Shown piece after piece: positions 45,571-53,993 of a DNA stretch of 64,000 nucleotides (position 1 is its first letter; every line of letters begins with the position of its first letter). The stretch is from contig KQ960876.1 of NCBI GenBank assembly GCA_001553355.1, forward strand, positions 124,001 through 188,000. The letters run 5' to 3'. This stretch comes from Veillonellaceae bacterium DNF00626 (GTDB taxonomy: Bacteria > Bacillota > Negativicutes > Veillonellales > Dialisteraceae). The translations under genes and the position numbers were made by a program. The notes beneath the pieces were generated by a model. That model was not told the origin of the DNA and made no database searches. It saw only the letters and a list, made by a program, of their open reading frames with translations.

Positions 45571-46751
45571 CGACCTTCACCTTCCGGCGCCTTAGCTAAT
45601 AATACTTCCGTATCCTGCGTTTCTCCGTCATGTTCATAAGTAATGACTACCTTATCCCCCGGTTTATAAGAATCAATAATCGTACGCATATCCTTCGCCG
45701 TATTCACCGCTTTTCCATCAATAGCTAAAATATAATCGCCCGGTCGAATACCGCTCAAACTCAAAGGACTTTTAGGCGCTACCTGCATCACAAGTACACC
45801 ACCATCATGATCCCATTGGTACCCATAACGCTCAGCAATATCCTTATCTGCCCCATAAAGGCCCAAATAAGCACGAATTACTCTCCCATGAGAAATGAGC
45901 TGTTCGATAATCCCTTTTGCTTGATTAATCGGAATGGCAAACCCAATGCCCTCGATTCCTTCCTTAGAAATTTTCGCACTATTAATTCCCACGACCTTTC
46001 CATCCGCCGTCACCAACGCTCCGCCGGAATTACCGGGATTAATAGCTGCATCCGTTTGAATTAAAGTAAACCTTTGATCCATAGCTTCCAAAGAACGATT
46101 TAATGCACTAATAACGCCAACAGTTACCGTACCCCTAAACTCAAGACCCAAAGGATTGCCGATAGCAATAGCTGTTTCCCCCACCTGCAAAGCATCCGAA
46201 TCACCCAAAGACGCTACCGGAAGATCTTTTATTTCATCAATCTTTACCACCGCTAAATCAGTAGACGGATCCGTGCCAACCACCTTTCCCGGTACAGTTT
46301 TCCCATTAGTCAACGATACATTTACTTCATTACTTCCGGAAACCACATGATTATTCGTTACAATATATCCTTTAGCATCAAATATAACCCCGGAGCCCGT
46401 GCTTTGACCCACTGCCACACGACGATTAAAAATGTCCCGATCATAAACCCTTGTAGTGATCCCCACCACTGCAGGGCCCACATGCTTCACCGCTTCTACC
46501 ACAGCCGTATTTCTTACCGCCGGTAACTCTTTTGTAGCATTTGGATTTTCTTTAGGAATTGTATACACATTATCCTGATTCGGAGTATTTCCTGTATACC
46601 CGCCAAAGAAATAACCCCCGGCAGCACCTACAAGAATAAGTAATACAGCCACTGCTGCAATACCTCTCCTCCGACCCTTAGACCCCTTATATTTCTGCTC
46701 CATTAAAACTCCATGCTCTTTGACTTCTTTATCTAAATCTTCTCTATCCAT
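45567..46751 (-). CDS. htrA: HtrA/DegP-type trypsin-like serine protease
   Basis: Envelope quality-control protease, 394 residues. Short cytoplasmic N-terminus, one membrane anchor (about 30-52, GIAAVAVLLILVGAAGGYFF), protease domain with His in VTNNHVV, Asp in STDLAVVKI and Ser in NPGNSGGAL, then one C-terminal PDZ domain (about 285-385, GVLVMQVAPKSPLSLSGIRPGD). One PDZ and a membrane anchor match the Firmicutes HtrA type rather than soluble DegP. AAAGAGGTTC precedes the ATG; a palindromic promoter lies upstream. Confidence 0.95.
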   Translation of the reverse strand: MDREDLDKEVKEHGVLMEQKYKGSKGRRRGIAAVAVLLILVGAAGGYFFGGYTGNTPNQDNVYTIPKENPNATKELPAVRNTAVVEAVKHVGPAVVGITTRVYDRDIFNRRVAVGQSTGSGVIFDAKGYIVTNNHVVSGSNEVNVSLTNGKTVPGKVVGTDPSTDLAVVKIDEIKDLPVASLGDSDALQVGETAIAIGNPLGLEFRGTVTVGVISALNRSLEAMDQRFTLIQTDAAINPGNSGGALVTADGKVVGINSAKISKEGIEGIGFAIPINQAKGIIEQLISHGRVIRAYLGLYGADKDIAERYGYQWDHDGGVLVMQVAPKSPLSLSGIRPGDYILAIDGKAVNTAKDMRTIIDSYKPGDKVVITYEHDGETQDTEVLLAKAPEGEGR

Positions 46752-46800
46752 AATGAACCTCTTTTATTAAAATATTTTATTTGTTCTTGATGATATTATA

Positions 46801-46828
46801 ATTATAGCATATAACCAATCATTGGTAA
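46801..46828 (-). promoter_or_regulatory. htrA promoter with perfect palindrome
   Basis: On the minus strand: TTACCA (46823-46828), 16-nt spacer, TATAAT (46801-46806). A perfect ACCAAT-n-ATTGGT palindrome (46814-46826) lies across the -35 and spacer, placed as an operator would be. Confidence 0.6.
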
Positions 46829-47083
46829 GAAAAATATCCCTCCTCTGGTCCCTGAGATAAAAACAACGAAAATCCATTACAAGAAAATAACCACAAATCC
46901 GAAAATAAGAAAATTTTTACCTGCTACCCCTGTTCACCATTCAAATTTTATACCGCCACAAAAATAAATACATTTCAAAATATTCATAGAAAACCATTTT
47001 CTCAACGCCAAATTATAATCAATCATTTAAAAATAACTCCAAAAATCGCACAAAAAACGAATAAATAACTTTATATAAAACTA
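46829..47083. other. AT-rich gap between divergent htrA and usp promoters
   Basis: About 255 nt with no open frame, repeat or stable hairpin that I can support on either strand. Confidence 0.5.
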
Positions 47084-47111
47084 TTGAAACCCTTATTTTT
47101 AGTGGTAAAAT
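47084..47111 (+). promoter_or_regulatory. promoter of the usp pair
   Basis: TTGAAA (47084-47089), 16-nt spacer, TAAAAT (47106-47111), about 50 nt before the first universal stress gene. Confidence 0.6.
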
Positions 47112-47160
47112 AAAGATAGGAAAAACACTCAATCATTACAAAAAGAAAGGCGGGATAACT

Positions 47161-47604
47161 ATGTTACACTTTAAGAAAATTTTAGTACCTTACGACGGTT
47201 CAGACCATGCCAAAAAGGCACTGAAAGAGGCTGTCTCCATTGCGGAAACCTGCGAGGATGCCAAGCTTTTTGTTGCCACGGTAGTCTATCCGGTGCCGTC
47301 TACTGTCGTCATTGCAGAAGAGCATGCTTTCGTATTTGATGCAGAAAGAAATACGGAATCCATGAAGATTAAAGAAACCACACAAAAAGAAATACGGGAA
47401 CTATTACCCCCGGATATACCTCATGAAATATTATTTAATATAGGAAATCCCGGCTCTGTACTTCTCTCCCTTGCAAAAGAACATGATTGCGATTTGATTG
47501 TTATGGGTAGTCGCGGCCGCGGTGCCTTAAAAAGTTTACTCTTAGGATCTGTATCTGCCCACTTAGTAAGCAATGCACACTGTCCGGTTTTAGTTATCAA
47601 ATAA
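47161..47604 (+). CDS. Universal stress protein (UspA family)
   Basis: 147-residue cytoplasmic Usp with a single domain. N-terminal FKKILVPYDGSDHAKKAL, and the ATP-binding pattern GSRGRGALKSLLLGSVSAHLVSNAHCPVLVI (G-2x-G-9x-G-S) at the C-terminus, so it is probably an ATP-binding member. AAAGGCGGG precedes the ATG. It is followed by a second Usp gene at 28 nt, and a third lies at 48879. These proteins raise survival under starvation or redox stress in other bacteria. Confidence 0.95.
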   Translation: MLHFKKILVPYDGSDHAKKALKEAVSIAETCEDAKLFVATVVYPVPSTVVIAEEHAFVFDAERNTESMKIKETTQKEIRELLPPDIPHEILFNIGNPGSVLLSLAKEHDCDLIVMGSRGRGALKSLLLGSVSAHLVSNAHCPVLVIK

Positions 47605-47632
47605 TAACACCATAAAGAAAGGACGATCTCCT

Positions 47633-48073
47633 ATGTTACATTTCAAAAAAATTCTGGTCCCTTTTGATGGATCCGATCATGCAAAAAAAGCCTTAACCCA
47701 AGCTATTGATTTAGTACAAAATAGTGAAGACGCCGAATTGTGTATCTTAGCCATCAACGAAGACGTTACCGCTGTGGCAGTAAATAATTTAGAGCGAGTA
47801 TATATCAATCCGCAACCAACTTTATCTAAATATGACCCTGCCAACGATTATATTACTATGGCGAAAAAAATGATTCCCGAAGGAATCAAAGCCAATTATG
47901 TAGTAAAAACCGGAGATGCCGGTATTCTCATAGAAGACATGGCAAACCATGAACACTTTGATTTAGTCATCATGGGTAGCCGAGGATTAGGCATATTCAC
48001 AGGGCTTCTTTTAGGTTCAGTATCCAATTACACATTAAGTCATGTTGAATGCCCGGTATTTATCATAAAATAA
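47633..48073 (+). CDS. Universal stress protein (UspA family)
   Basis: 146 residues, paralogue of the gene before it (same FKKILVPFDGSDHAKKAL start). The C-terminal loop reads GSRGLGIFTGLLLGSVSNYTLSHVECPVFII, retaining the ATP-binding glycines. The middle part (NEDVTAVAVNNLERVYINPQ) differs strongly from its paralogue, so ligand or dimer partner may differ. AGAAAGGACG precedes the ATG. A 22-bp perfect hairpin terminates the pair. Confidence 0.93.
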   Translation: MLHFKKILVPFDGSDHAKKALTQAIDLVQNSEDAELCILAINEDVTAVAVNNLERVYINPQPTLSKYDPANDYITMAKKMIPEGIKANYVVKTGDAGILIEDMANHEHFDLVIMGSRGLGIFTGLLLGSVSNYTLSHVECPVFIIK

Positions 48074-48077
48074 TACA

Positions 48078-48128
48078 CTCTCCAAATGAAAAACACTCCG
48101 TAACATGGAGTGTTTTTCATTTGGAGAG
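48078..48128. terminator. strong terminator: 22-bp perfect inverted repeat
   Basis: Arms 48078-48099 and 48107-48128 are perfectly complementary around a 7-nt loop (GTAACAT). The stem has an internal TGTTTTTCAT run that gives a U-tract. It lies between the usp pair and the convergent dps gene and could act in both directions. Confidence 0.88.
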
Positions 48129-48194
48129 AATGTATCGAAACCCTCATCTATAACAATGAGAGTATTCTACTATATTCCATCAATCAATTTTTGA

Positions 48195-48635
48195 TTATTC
48201 ACGATAAGCCTGACGAAGCATCCAAAGCGTCTTACTGTATTCCGCAATAAAATCATCTGCCATCGTAGATACTTCATAAACCTTTTTATCTTCTGCTTCT
48301 TCTTTAATAGCTATTATCTCTTTTTTCATCGCCTCGAAATCAACAAGCAAATCACTTACTACTTCTTCTACGGTTACCTTTTTATTCCCCGGTTCTTTCA
48401 AAGTAGCTGCTTTTAAATAAGATTCCATCGTTGCCAAAGGCTGACCCTGTAATTTCAAAATTTCTTCAGCTACGACATCCACATCTTCATTGGCTTGTTC
48501 ATAATATTCTTCTAACTTTTTATGAAGTGTAAAGAAATGAGGCCCCGTAATATTCCAGTGATAATTTTGCAACTTTCTATGAAGTACTGCCACGTTGGAC
48601 AAAAAAACATTTAAATGCTGAACTAATTGTTCCAT
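48195..48635 (-). CDS. dps: Dps-family DNA-protecting ferritin-like protein
   Basis: About 146 residues from ATG 48635 (GGAAGGAGAAAG upstream); a longer frame to 48734 would read through the promoter and is rejected. Four-helix ferritin fold: the first-helix motif NYHWNITGPHFFTLHKKLEEYYEQANEDVDVVAEEIL carries the inter-subunit ferroxidase His, Asp and Glu. Dps dodecamers oxidise Fe(II) with peroxide and shield DNA. The gene has its own promoter with a palindromic operator nearly identical to one at trxB. It sits between universal stress genes, in a stress-defence cluster. Confidence 0.95.
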   Translation of the reverse strand: MEQLVQHLNVFLSNVAVLHRKLQNYHWNITGPHFFTLHKKLEEYYEQANEDVDVVAEEILKLQGQPLATMESYLKAATLKEPGNKKVTVEEVVSDLLVDFEAMKKEIIAIKEEAEDKKVYEVSTMADDFIAEYSKTLWMLRQAYRE

Positions 48636-48695
48636 AATTCTTTCTCCTTCCAAATGAAAACTCTTATTATCTCCGGTTTCCCTTTGACTGTATTT

Positions 48696-48724
48696 ATTAT
48701 AACATCGATTTTTGTCGATGTAAA
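48696..48724 (-). promoter_or_regulatory. dps promoter with palindromic operator
   Basis: On the minus strand: TTTACA (48719-48724), 17-nt spacer, TATAAT (48696-48701). A perfect palindrome ACATCGA-n6-TCGATGT (48702-48721) fills the spacer. It matches the trxB promoter palindrome at 15 of 18 aligned positions. It does not look like a PerR, Fur, Rex or LexA box. Confidence 0.8.
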
Positions 48725-48878
48725 GAGTTCGCATAAAAATTTACAAAAAATTTATTTTCATTCATAAAAAAGTTAAATTTCCGAGAAAAATCCTTAGCTA
48801 TATATTCCTTTTCCTTCCTTTTTCAATTATAATAAATTTGAGGTATGGGAATTATATTTCATAGATGAGGTGATTATC

Positions 48879-49319
48879 ATGTTAGAATTCAAAAGTATTT
48901 TAGTTCCTTATGATGGCTCGATTCATGCCAAAAGAGCTCTGACACAAGCTATTTCTTTAATGGAATGCACCAAAGAGGCAAAGTTATATATTGCCACTAT
49001 CTCTAATCCAATTAACGATTCAGATATGAGTGCATTAGACTTAGCATGCAAAGCTGAATCAACTACGGACGACTCCATTCATTGCAATGACGGAGATTTA
49101 AAAGAGGCTGAAAAAATGATACCCTCTCATGTAAATTATCAACTCCTTTTTGAATTAGGTGAACCGGTTCCCATGATTCTTTATTTAGCCGGCATGGTTC
49201 ACGCCGATCTCATTGTCATGGGTAGTCGTGGTCGTAGTGCTTTGAAGAGTCTCCTTTTAGGATCTGTATCTGCCAGCATACTAAGACAAGCGAAATGCCC
49301 GGTTTTCATTGTAAAATAA
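48879..49319 (+). CDS. Universal stress protein (UspA family)
   Basis: 146 residues from ATG 48879; GATGAGGTG six to nine bases upstream supports this start over the GTG at 48870. It starts FKSILVPYDGSIHAKRAL and ends with GSRGRSALKSLLLGSVSASILRQAKCPVFIV, so ATP binding is likely. Third Usp in 2.2 kb. It is divergent from dps and the two promoters share a 150-nt gap; a TATAAT lies at 48828-48833. Confidence 0.95.
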   Translation: MLEFKSILVPYDGSIHAKRALTQAISLMECTKEAKLYIATISNPINDSDMSALDLACKAESTTDDSIHCNDGDLKEAEKMIPSHVNYQLLFELGEPVPMILYLAGMVHADLIVMGSRGRSALKSLLLGSVSASILRQAKCPVFIVK

Positions 49320-49325
49320 CAAGCA

Positions 49326-49365
49326 AAAAAAGCTTTCACGATTTCATCGCCGTGAAAGCTTTTTT
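49326..49365 (+). terminator. intrinsic terminator
   Basis: 15-bp perfect stem AAAAAAGCTTTCACG / CGTGAAAGCTTTTTT with a 10-nt loop right after the third usp gene. It would also stop minus-strand transcription from the decayed efflux genes. Confidence 0.92.
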
Positions 49366-49408
49366 GATGTTTATTATTTTTCCCAAGTTCCTTTTTCGTC
49401 TGTTTCTT

Positions 49409-49981
49409 TTACACATACCACCAAACAGAAAGTACAGGTACAAAAAATAATCCCAAGTATGTCGCTAATTCCAATTCTCCGATAAATACTATAGACATAG
49501 GTGACCAAAAGGATTTCATCCCCTATTCAATCATGCCTAATACTTCAGCAAAAAGAGTGAGCATAATCGGGCGGAAACGAATTACCGCTGAGTCAATAAT
49601 GGCTTTATACGGTGTCATTCCTTCTTCTAAATGTTGCCTTATTTGATCGATGAGAATTACACTATTTCTTACAACCATACCCATAATGGCTATCATCCCG
49701 ACAATAGCTACAAATCCTGTCAATTCACCTCGTAGGATACTACACCTCATGCTATTCCGCCACCAAAGAAATATAAAACCTACCGGCAAATCTTCTTTCA
49801 GCGCTCCTGTTTCCTTATCCATATATTCCCCTAAAGCTAAATTATTTTCTCCGTCTCTCATGGAAATAGCTTATCCTACAACCTGTTTTCCATTAAAATA
49901 CATCATAAACAAATGAGGTTCTTCATACGTTTGCCGTGCCGTAGCCACATAGAACCTTACTGTTTTAATAAACAAAAAAAT
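49409..49981 (-). pseudogene. Remnant of an RND efflux transporter (AcrB/MexB family)
   Basis: About 190 codons remain of a protein that normally has about 1,000. Recognisable blocks in one frame: MYFNGKQVVG, AISMRDGENNLALG, VGMIAIMGMVVRNSVILIDQI, GMTPYKAIIDSAVIRFRPIM, and the C-terminal SPMSIVFIGEL ... LFFVPVL. In-frame stops cut it at 49871-49873 and 49523-49525; the natural stop would be 49409-49411. The order of blocks matches an RND pump with the large periplasmic loops and first half deleted. Clearly not functional. Confidence 0.88.
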
Positions 49982-50086
49982 TCACCCCAATAAATCATTT
50001 ATTTCGCCTATCACCATCGTCTTCACCAAAGGAGCTTTACTTATATTCTTTTTGTCACTTCCGCAACCCAAAAAATAACGACGCAC
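49982..50086 (-). pseudogene. Remnant of the RND membrane-fusion protein (AcrA-like lipoprotein)
   Basis: About 34 codons: a decayed lipoprotein signal (FLGCGSDKK) followed by the adaptor-type start KAPLVKTMVIG, then a stop at 49982-49984. It runs in the same frame into the RND remnant, which suggests a large deletion joined the two genes. Upstream lies the promoter region with a TetR-type operator candidate (50109-50124). Confidence 0.7.
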
Positions 50087-50108
50087 CTAAGCACATCCCC
50101 TAAGCATT

Positions 50109-50124
50109 TTATATAACGGTCATA
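50109..50124. promoter_or_regulatory. candidate TetR-type operator of the dead efflux operon
   Basis: Imperfect palindrome TATAACGGTCATA, placed in the likely promoter of the adaptor remnant. The 16 bases 50109-50124 recur exactly in the methylmalonyl-CoA mutase promoter (60939-60954). Confidence 0.5.
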
Positions 50125-50253
50125 TATTCTCTCTACATAAAAAATATCAATCACATGAGCTTTAATAAACAGCTGTTAATCATATGATATAATTGTATAT
50201 ACTGTAAATAATAAAACTTCTGTTAGCAAACAAAAAATAACTATTCATAGACA

Positions 50254-50628
50254 AAAGAACTATCAGACATTGCCGTAATAGAAATATCTCGACAAGCACT
50301 CTTAAACAGAGGAACCTTTTCCTTATACTACAAAGACATTCACGATTTACTCTACATCATCGGGAAAGAATACGTCGAATAATTAAGCGCCATCTTAAAT
50401 CAATACCTCTCTAAACCTTATGCGGAACAAATCAGTCCCATGACTGACCGCATTTTTAACTATATCAAAGAAAATAAAGAACCCATCGAACTACTCTTTA
50501 ACCACATTTCCGGATACGCCGGTATCATCTTAGATTATCAATTTCACGAAACACCGGAAATAAGTGAAAAAGAAGTAAAAAGCATTAATGAGATATTACT
50601 CCCCTTTACAAGAAAAAACAAAGGATAA
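50254..50628 (+). pseudogene. Disrupted TetR-family regulator of the efflux operon
   Basis: The N-terminal DNA-binding part is recognisable (EISRQALLNRGTFSLYYKDIHDLL), as in AcrR-like repressors. It is cut by an in-frame TAA at 50380-50382 where a Glu codon would be expected (YVE-stop-LSAIL). The rest of the ligand domain continues in the same frame to 50628 (PMTDRIFNYIKEN ... INEILLPF). Two further stops precede the helix-turn-helix, so the start is lost too. It is divergent from the RND remnants, the usual layout of a repressor and its pump. Confidence 0.85.
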
Positions 50629-50633
50629 CAACC

Positions 50634-51434
50634 ATGAAAAGAAATATTTGGATAACCATTACCTACGATGGTACTGCTTACAGCGGCTTTCAGCGACAAC
50701 TAAATAACCCATCCATTCAAGAAATCATAGAAAACACACTCCATGAATTAACCGGAGAAAAAAATATTTTATATTTCGTTGCCCGCACAGATGCCGGTGT
50801 GCATGCATACGGGCAAGAATGTACCTTTTACACCGAAAGCAGCATTCCCGGCGACCGCTTTATCTTTGCGCTTAACGCACGCCTTCCCAAAGACATTCGT
50901 ATCACGAAAAGTTGCGAAATGCCCTACAACTTTTCCGTACGAAAACAAAACTACGGCAAAACCTATGCCTACCTCATGAATGAATCCCATGATATTCCCC
51001 CATTTCTTGAAAAATACACATGGGCGGTAGGCTATCCCCTTGATATAGAACAAATGAAAAAAGGGGCCTCCCTTTTAGAAGGTACCCATGACTTTACTTC
51101 CTTTAGAGGACAAAATTCCGTTCCGTCATCACCTATTCGCCATATCCATCGAATTGATCTAAAAAAAAGTGACAAAGGAATCCATCTCTTTGTTACCGGA
51201 GAAGGTTTCCTCTACCACATGGTTAGAAATATGGCAGGCGCTTTAGCCGACATAGGAAGAGGCAAATTGTCCCTTGAAGATATTCCGGATATTTTACAAG
51301 CCAAAGACAGAAAACGTTTAGGCGTCACCGCTCCCGCCAAAGGCCTCTGCCTCTTAAAAGTCTATTTCCAGCCGATAACGAATAACGAAATAGATAATAC
51401 CCTACAAGGGAATTATTTCCCATGGAACATATAA
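50634..51434 (+). CDS. truA: tRNA pseudouridine(38-40) synthase TruA
   Basis: Modifies U38-U40 in the anticodon arm. 266 residues. Start ITYDGTAYSGFQRQ, catalytic Asp53 in ARTDAGVHA, RKQNYGKTYAYLM, and FLYHMVRNMAGAL near the end. It is only five bases after the dead tetR frame, so it has probably been cotranscribed with or placed next to it by chance. Downstream hairpins separate it from the ecf operon. Confidence 0.97.
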   Translation: MKRNIWITITYDGTAYSGFQRQLNNPSIQEIIENTLHELTGEKNILYFVARTDAGVHAYGQECTFYTESSIPGDRFIFALNARLPKDIRITKSCEMPYNFSVRKQNYGKTYAYLMNESHDIPPFLEKYTWAVGYPLDIEQMKKGASLLEGTHDFTSFRGQNSVPSSPIRHIHRIDLKKSDKGIHLFVTGEGFLYHMVRNMAGALADIGRGKLSLEDIPDILQAKDRKRLGVTAPAKGLCLLKVYFQPITNNEIDNTLQGNYFPWNI

Positions 51435-51459
51435 AAACCGCTTTCCTAAGAAAACGGTT
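51433..51459 (-). terminator. terminator of the ecf operon
   Basis: On the minus strand AACCGTTTTC, loop TTAG, GAAAGCGGTT form 10 bp with one G-U pair, followed by TTT. It lies about 30 nt after the ecfT stop and touches the end of truA. Confidence 0.75.
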
Positions 51460-51467
51460 CCATTCTC

Positions 51468-51490
51468 TCCCCTATATGGGGATATTTTTT
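51468..51490 (+). terminator. terminator of truA
   Basis: TCCCC, loop TATAT, GGGGA, then TATTTTTT on the plus strand, 34 nt after the truA stop. Confidence 0.65.
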
Positions 51491-52292
51491 ATCCCAAATA
51501 AATATACATGACAATGAGCAAAATCAAAATAAATAAAATGGCACAAAATGCTGTATAATCTCTTTTTGTATATATCAATTGATGCATCTTGGTGCGCCCT
51601 TCTCCGCCACGATAGCAACGTGCTTCCATCGCTGTAGCTAAATCATCGGCACGACGAAAAGCTGAAATAAAAAGCGGTACCAAAAGGGGAATCAAGCCTT
51701 TTGCCTTTTGCCATAAATTTCCTGTGGTAAAATCCGCTCCTCTTGACGCTTGCGCTTTCATGATGCGATCTGTTTCTTCTAAAAGGGTCGGAATAAAACG
51801 GAGTGCGATAGTCATCATCATCGCCAATTCATGTGCCGGCACACCAATTCGCTTAAAAGGCATAAGTAATGCTTCTATTCCATCAGTTAACACTATCGGA
51901 CTGGTCGTATAGGTCAATAGTGACGAAAATGCGATGAGAAATACCAACCGCAATGTCATTAGTGTACCGTTCCGCAGCCCTTCTTCACTTACGTGAATAG
52001 GCCCGATGGAAAAAATTTCCGTTCCCGGTGTAGTAAGCACATGAATCATCAAAGTAAATACCAAAATGAGCCATAACGGCCGAAGGGATTTCCAAATCAT
52101 TCTCCACGGTACTCGTGATATAAAAATGCAACTACCGGTGAATAGAGTAACTAAACCATACGACCACCAATTATTGGCAAGAAAAATAGAACAAATGAAA
52201 ATCATCGTACATAAAATTTTTGTTCTTGGATCGAGACGATGCAGAAAGGAATCGCCGGGATAGTATTGCCCCAATGTAATATCAGTCAGCAT
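51489..52292 (-). CDS. ecfT: ECF transporter transmembrane component EcfT
   Basis: Shared membrane subunit of energy-coupling-factor vitamin importers. 267 residues, about five membrane segments. N-terminus YYPGDSFLHRLDPRTKIL, and the two Ala-Arg-Gly coupling motifs as AQASRGAD and AMEARCYRGG, which contact the two ATPases. It overlaps the end of ecfA2 by 11 nt. No substrate-binding S component is in this operon, so it should serve several S proteins coded elsewhere (group II ECF). Confidence 0.95.
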   Translation of the reverse strand: MLTDITLGQYYPGDSFLHRLDPRTKILCTMIFICSIFLANNWWSYGLVTLFTGSCIFISRVPWRMIWKSLRPLWLILVFTLMIHVLTTPGTEIFSIGPIHVSEEGLRNGTLMTLRLVFLIAFSSLLTYTTSPIVLTDGIEALLMPFKRIGVPAHELAMMMTIALRFIPTLLEETDRIMKAQASRGADFTTGNLWQKAKGLIPLLVPLFISAFRRADDLATAMEARCYRGGEGRTKMHQLIYTKRDYTAFCAILFILILLIVMYIYLG

Positions 52293-53151
52293 GAATATTT
52301 CCTCCTACCATCCGATATAATCCATCGGCTGCTTCTTCGCAAGTTTTCGCTCTTTCCGGTACCGGAATATTTCGACTTTTTAGATACAAAAGCGTTTTCG
52401 TTAATGGCGGCACATCCACCCCGCAAAATTCCAGTTCTTCACGATGATTCAGAAAAATATCCATAGGATCTCCATCCAAAAGAATTTCTCCTTCATGCAT
52501 CACGATAAGACGTGTAGCTAATCGCGCCATATCATCCATATTATGAGATACCAAAATCACCGAAAAAACACCACGGCGAAACCAATTTTGTATACGACTG
52601 AATATTTCTCGTCTTCCTATCGGATCAAGACCGGCAGACGGTTCATCCAAAATCAAAAAATCAGGATGCATAGCTACTACACCGGCAATGGCTACCCGTC
52701 GTTGCTGTCCTCCGGATAAGCGAAAAGGTGAACGTTCTTTGAATGTTTCATAATCAAGCCCTACAAATTTCATAGCGCTCTTCACTCGTTTCTTTATCTC
52801 TTCTTCATCACACCCTTGATTTAATGGGCCGAAAGCAATATCTTTTTCAACTGTTTCCTCAAAAAGCTGATGCTCAGGATATTGAAACACCATCCCTACG
52901 GAATGACGTTTTTCCATAACCTCTTTTGTTTTTCCGGCTAAATCAACACCATCCACAGTCACTTTCCCGGATGTCGGATGGAGAAGACCATTCAAATGCT
53001 GAATCAACGTAGATTTGCCGCTTCCCGTATGACCTATGATTCCTATAAATTCACCTTTATTTATCGTCAAATTCACATGCTTCAACGCTTCCTTTTCAAA
53101 AGGCGTTCTTGCACCATACACATGACTTACTTCTTCAACACAAATGGACAT
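52282..53151 (-). CDS. ecfA2: ECF transporter ATPase EcfA2
   Basis: Energising ATPase, 289 residues. Walker A GHTGSGKSTLIQ, Q-loop MVFQYPEHQLFEETV, signature RLSGGQQRRVAIAG, Walker B FLILDEPSAGLDP, switch SHNMDD. The conserved YPEHQLFEE after the Q-loop marks EcfA2. It overlaps ecfA1 by 25 nt and pairs with it as a heterodimer on EcfT. Confidence 0.96.
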   Translation of the reverse strand: MSICVEEVSHVYGARTPFEKEALKHVNLTINKGEFIGIIGHTGSGKSTLIQHLNGLLHPTSGKVTVDGVDLAGKTKEVMEKRHSVGMVFQYPEHQLFEETVEKDIAFGPLNQGCDEEEIKKRVKSAMKFVGLDYETFKERSPFRLSGGQQRRVAIAGVVAMHPDFLILDEPSAGLDPIGRREIFSRIQNWFRRGVFSVILVSHNMDDMARLATRLIVMHEGEILLDGDPMDIFLNHREELEFCGVDVPPLTKTLLYLKSRNIPVPERAKTCEEAADGLYRMVGGNIHAD

Positions 53152-53993
53152 AACGATTTACCCAACTCCTCATTTGAAATGCACTCCGATAAAGATAATC
53201 CTTTCTTTTTCAGACGATAAGCCAAATCAGCCGGTATCGGCACGTCTAATCCTATTTCTGTTAACTTTTCAACTTGTGAAAATACTTCTTTAGGGGATCC
53301 TTCCATTTGTAATGTACCTTTATCAATTACAATAATATGATCAGCAGTCACAGCCTCTTCCATAAAATGAGTAATCAAAACAATAGTTATGCCTTCTTTT
53401 TCATTTAATTCATGAATTGTTTCCATTACTTCCTGCCGTCCCTTAGGATCAAGCATCGCTGTGGGTTCGTCCAACACAATGCAATCAGGCTTCATAGCCA
53501 AAACCCCGGCAATTGCTACTCGCTGTTTCTGTCCGCCTGACAACATAGATGGTGCTTGTTTTCTATAATCTATCATTCCCACTCGCTCTAATGCATAATC
53601 TACTCGAGTAATGATTTTCTCCGTAGGAACGCCTAAATTTTCAGGCCCAAATGCCACATCTTCCTCTACCACGGCAGCAACCAATTGATTATCGGGATTT
53701 TGAAATACCATTCCCACACGCTGACGAATATCCCATAAATATTCCATATCCGAAGTAAGCATACCTTCAACGGATACCGTTCCTTTTGTAGGTAACATAA
53801 GAGCATTCAAATGTCGCGCCAATGTAGACTTACCGCTCCCATTCGTCCCGATAATCGCAACAAACTCTCCTTTATGTATTTTAAGGGAAATATCTTTCAA
53901 TGCTGAAAAAGATTCTCCTGTTTCTGTTTCAAATGTATGAAACAAATGACTAATATCAAATAAAACATCCGATTGATTTATATTTTCTTTCAT
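53127..53993 (-). CDS. ecfA1: ECF transporter ATPase EcfA1
   Basis: Second ATPase of the ECF module, 288 residues. Walker A GTNGSGKSTLARH, Q-loop MVFQNPDNQLVAAVVEEDVAFGPENLGVP (NPDNQ form typical of EcfA1), signature MLSGGQKQRVAIAG, Walker B CIVLDEPTAMLDP, switch THFMEE. First gene of the operon ecfA1-ecfA2-ecfT; TGTGAGG precedes the ATG. Confidence 0.96.
   Translation of the reverse strand: MKENINQSDVLFDISHLFHTFETETGESFSALKDISLKIHKGEFVAIIGTNGSGKSTLARHLNALMLPTKGTVSVEGMLTSDMEYLWDIRQRVGMVFQNPDNQLVAAVVEEDVAFGPENLGVPTEKIITRVDYALERVGMIDYRKQAPSMLSGGQKQRVAIAGVLAMKPDCIVLDEPTAMLDPKGRQEVMETIHELNEKEGITIVLITHFMEEAVTADHIIVIDKGTLQMEGSPKEVFSQVEKLTEIGLDVPIPADLAYRLKKKGLSLSECISNEELGKSLCPFVLKK

Noticed and set aside
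48636-48734. 33-codon N-terminal extension of Dps
   Set aside because: It reads through the promoter and palindrome; a strong ribosome site precedes the inner ATG at 48635.
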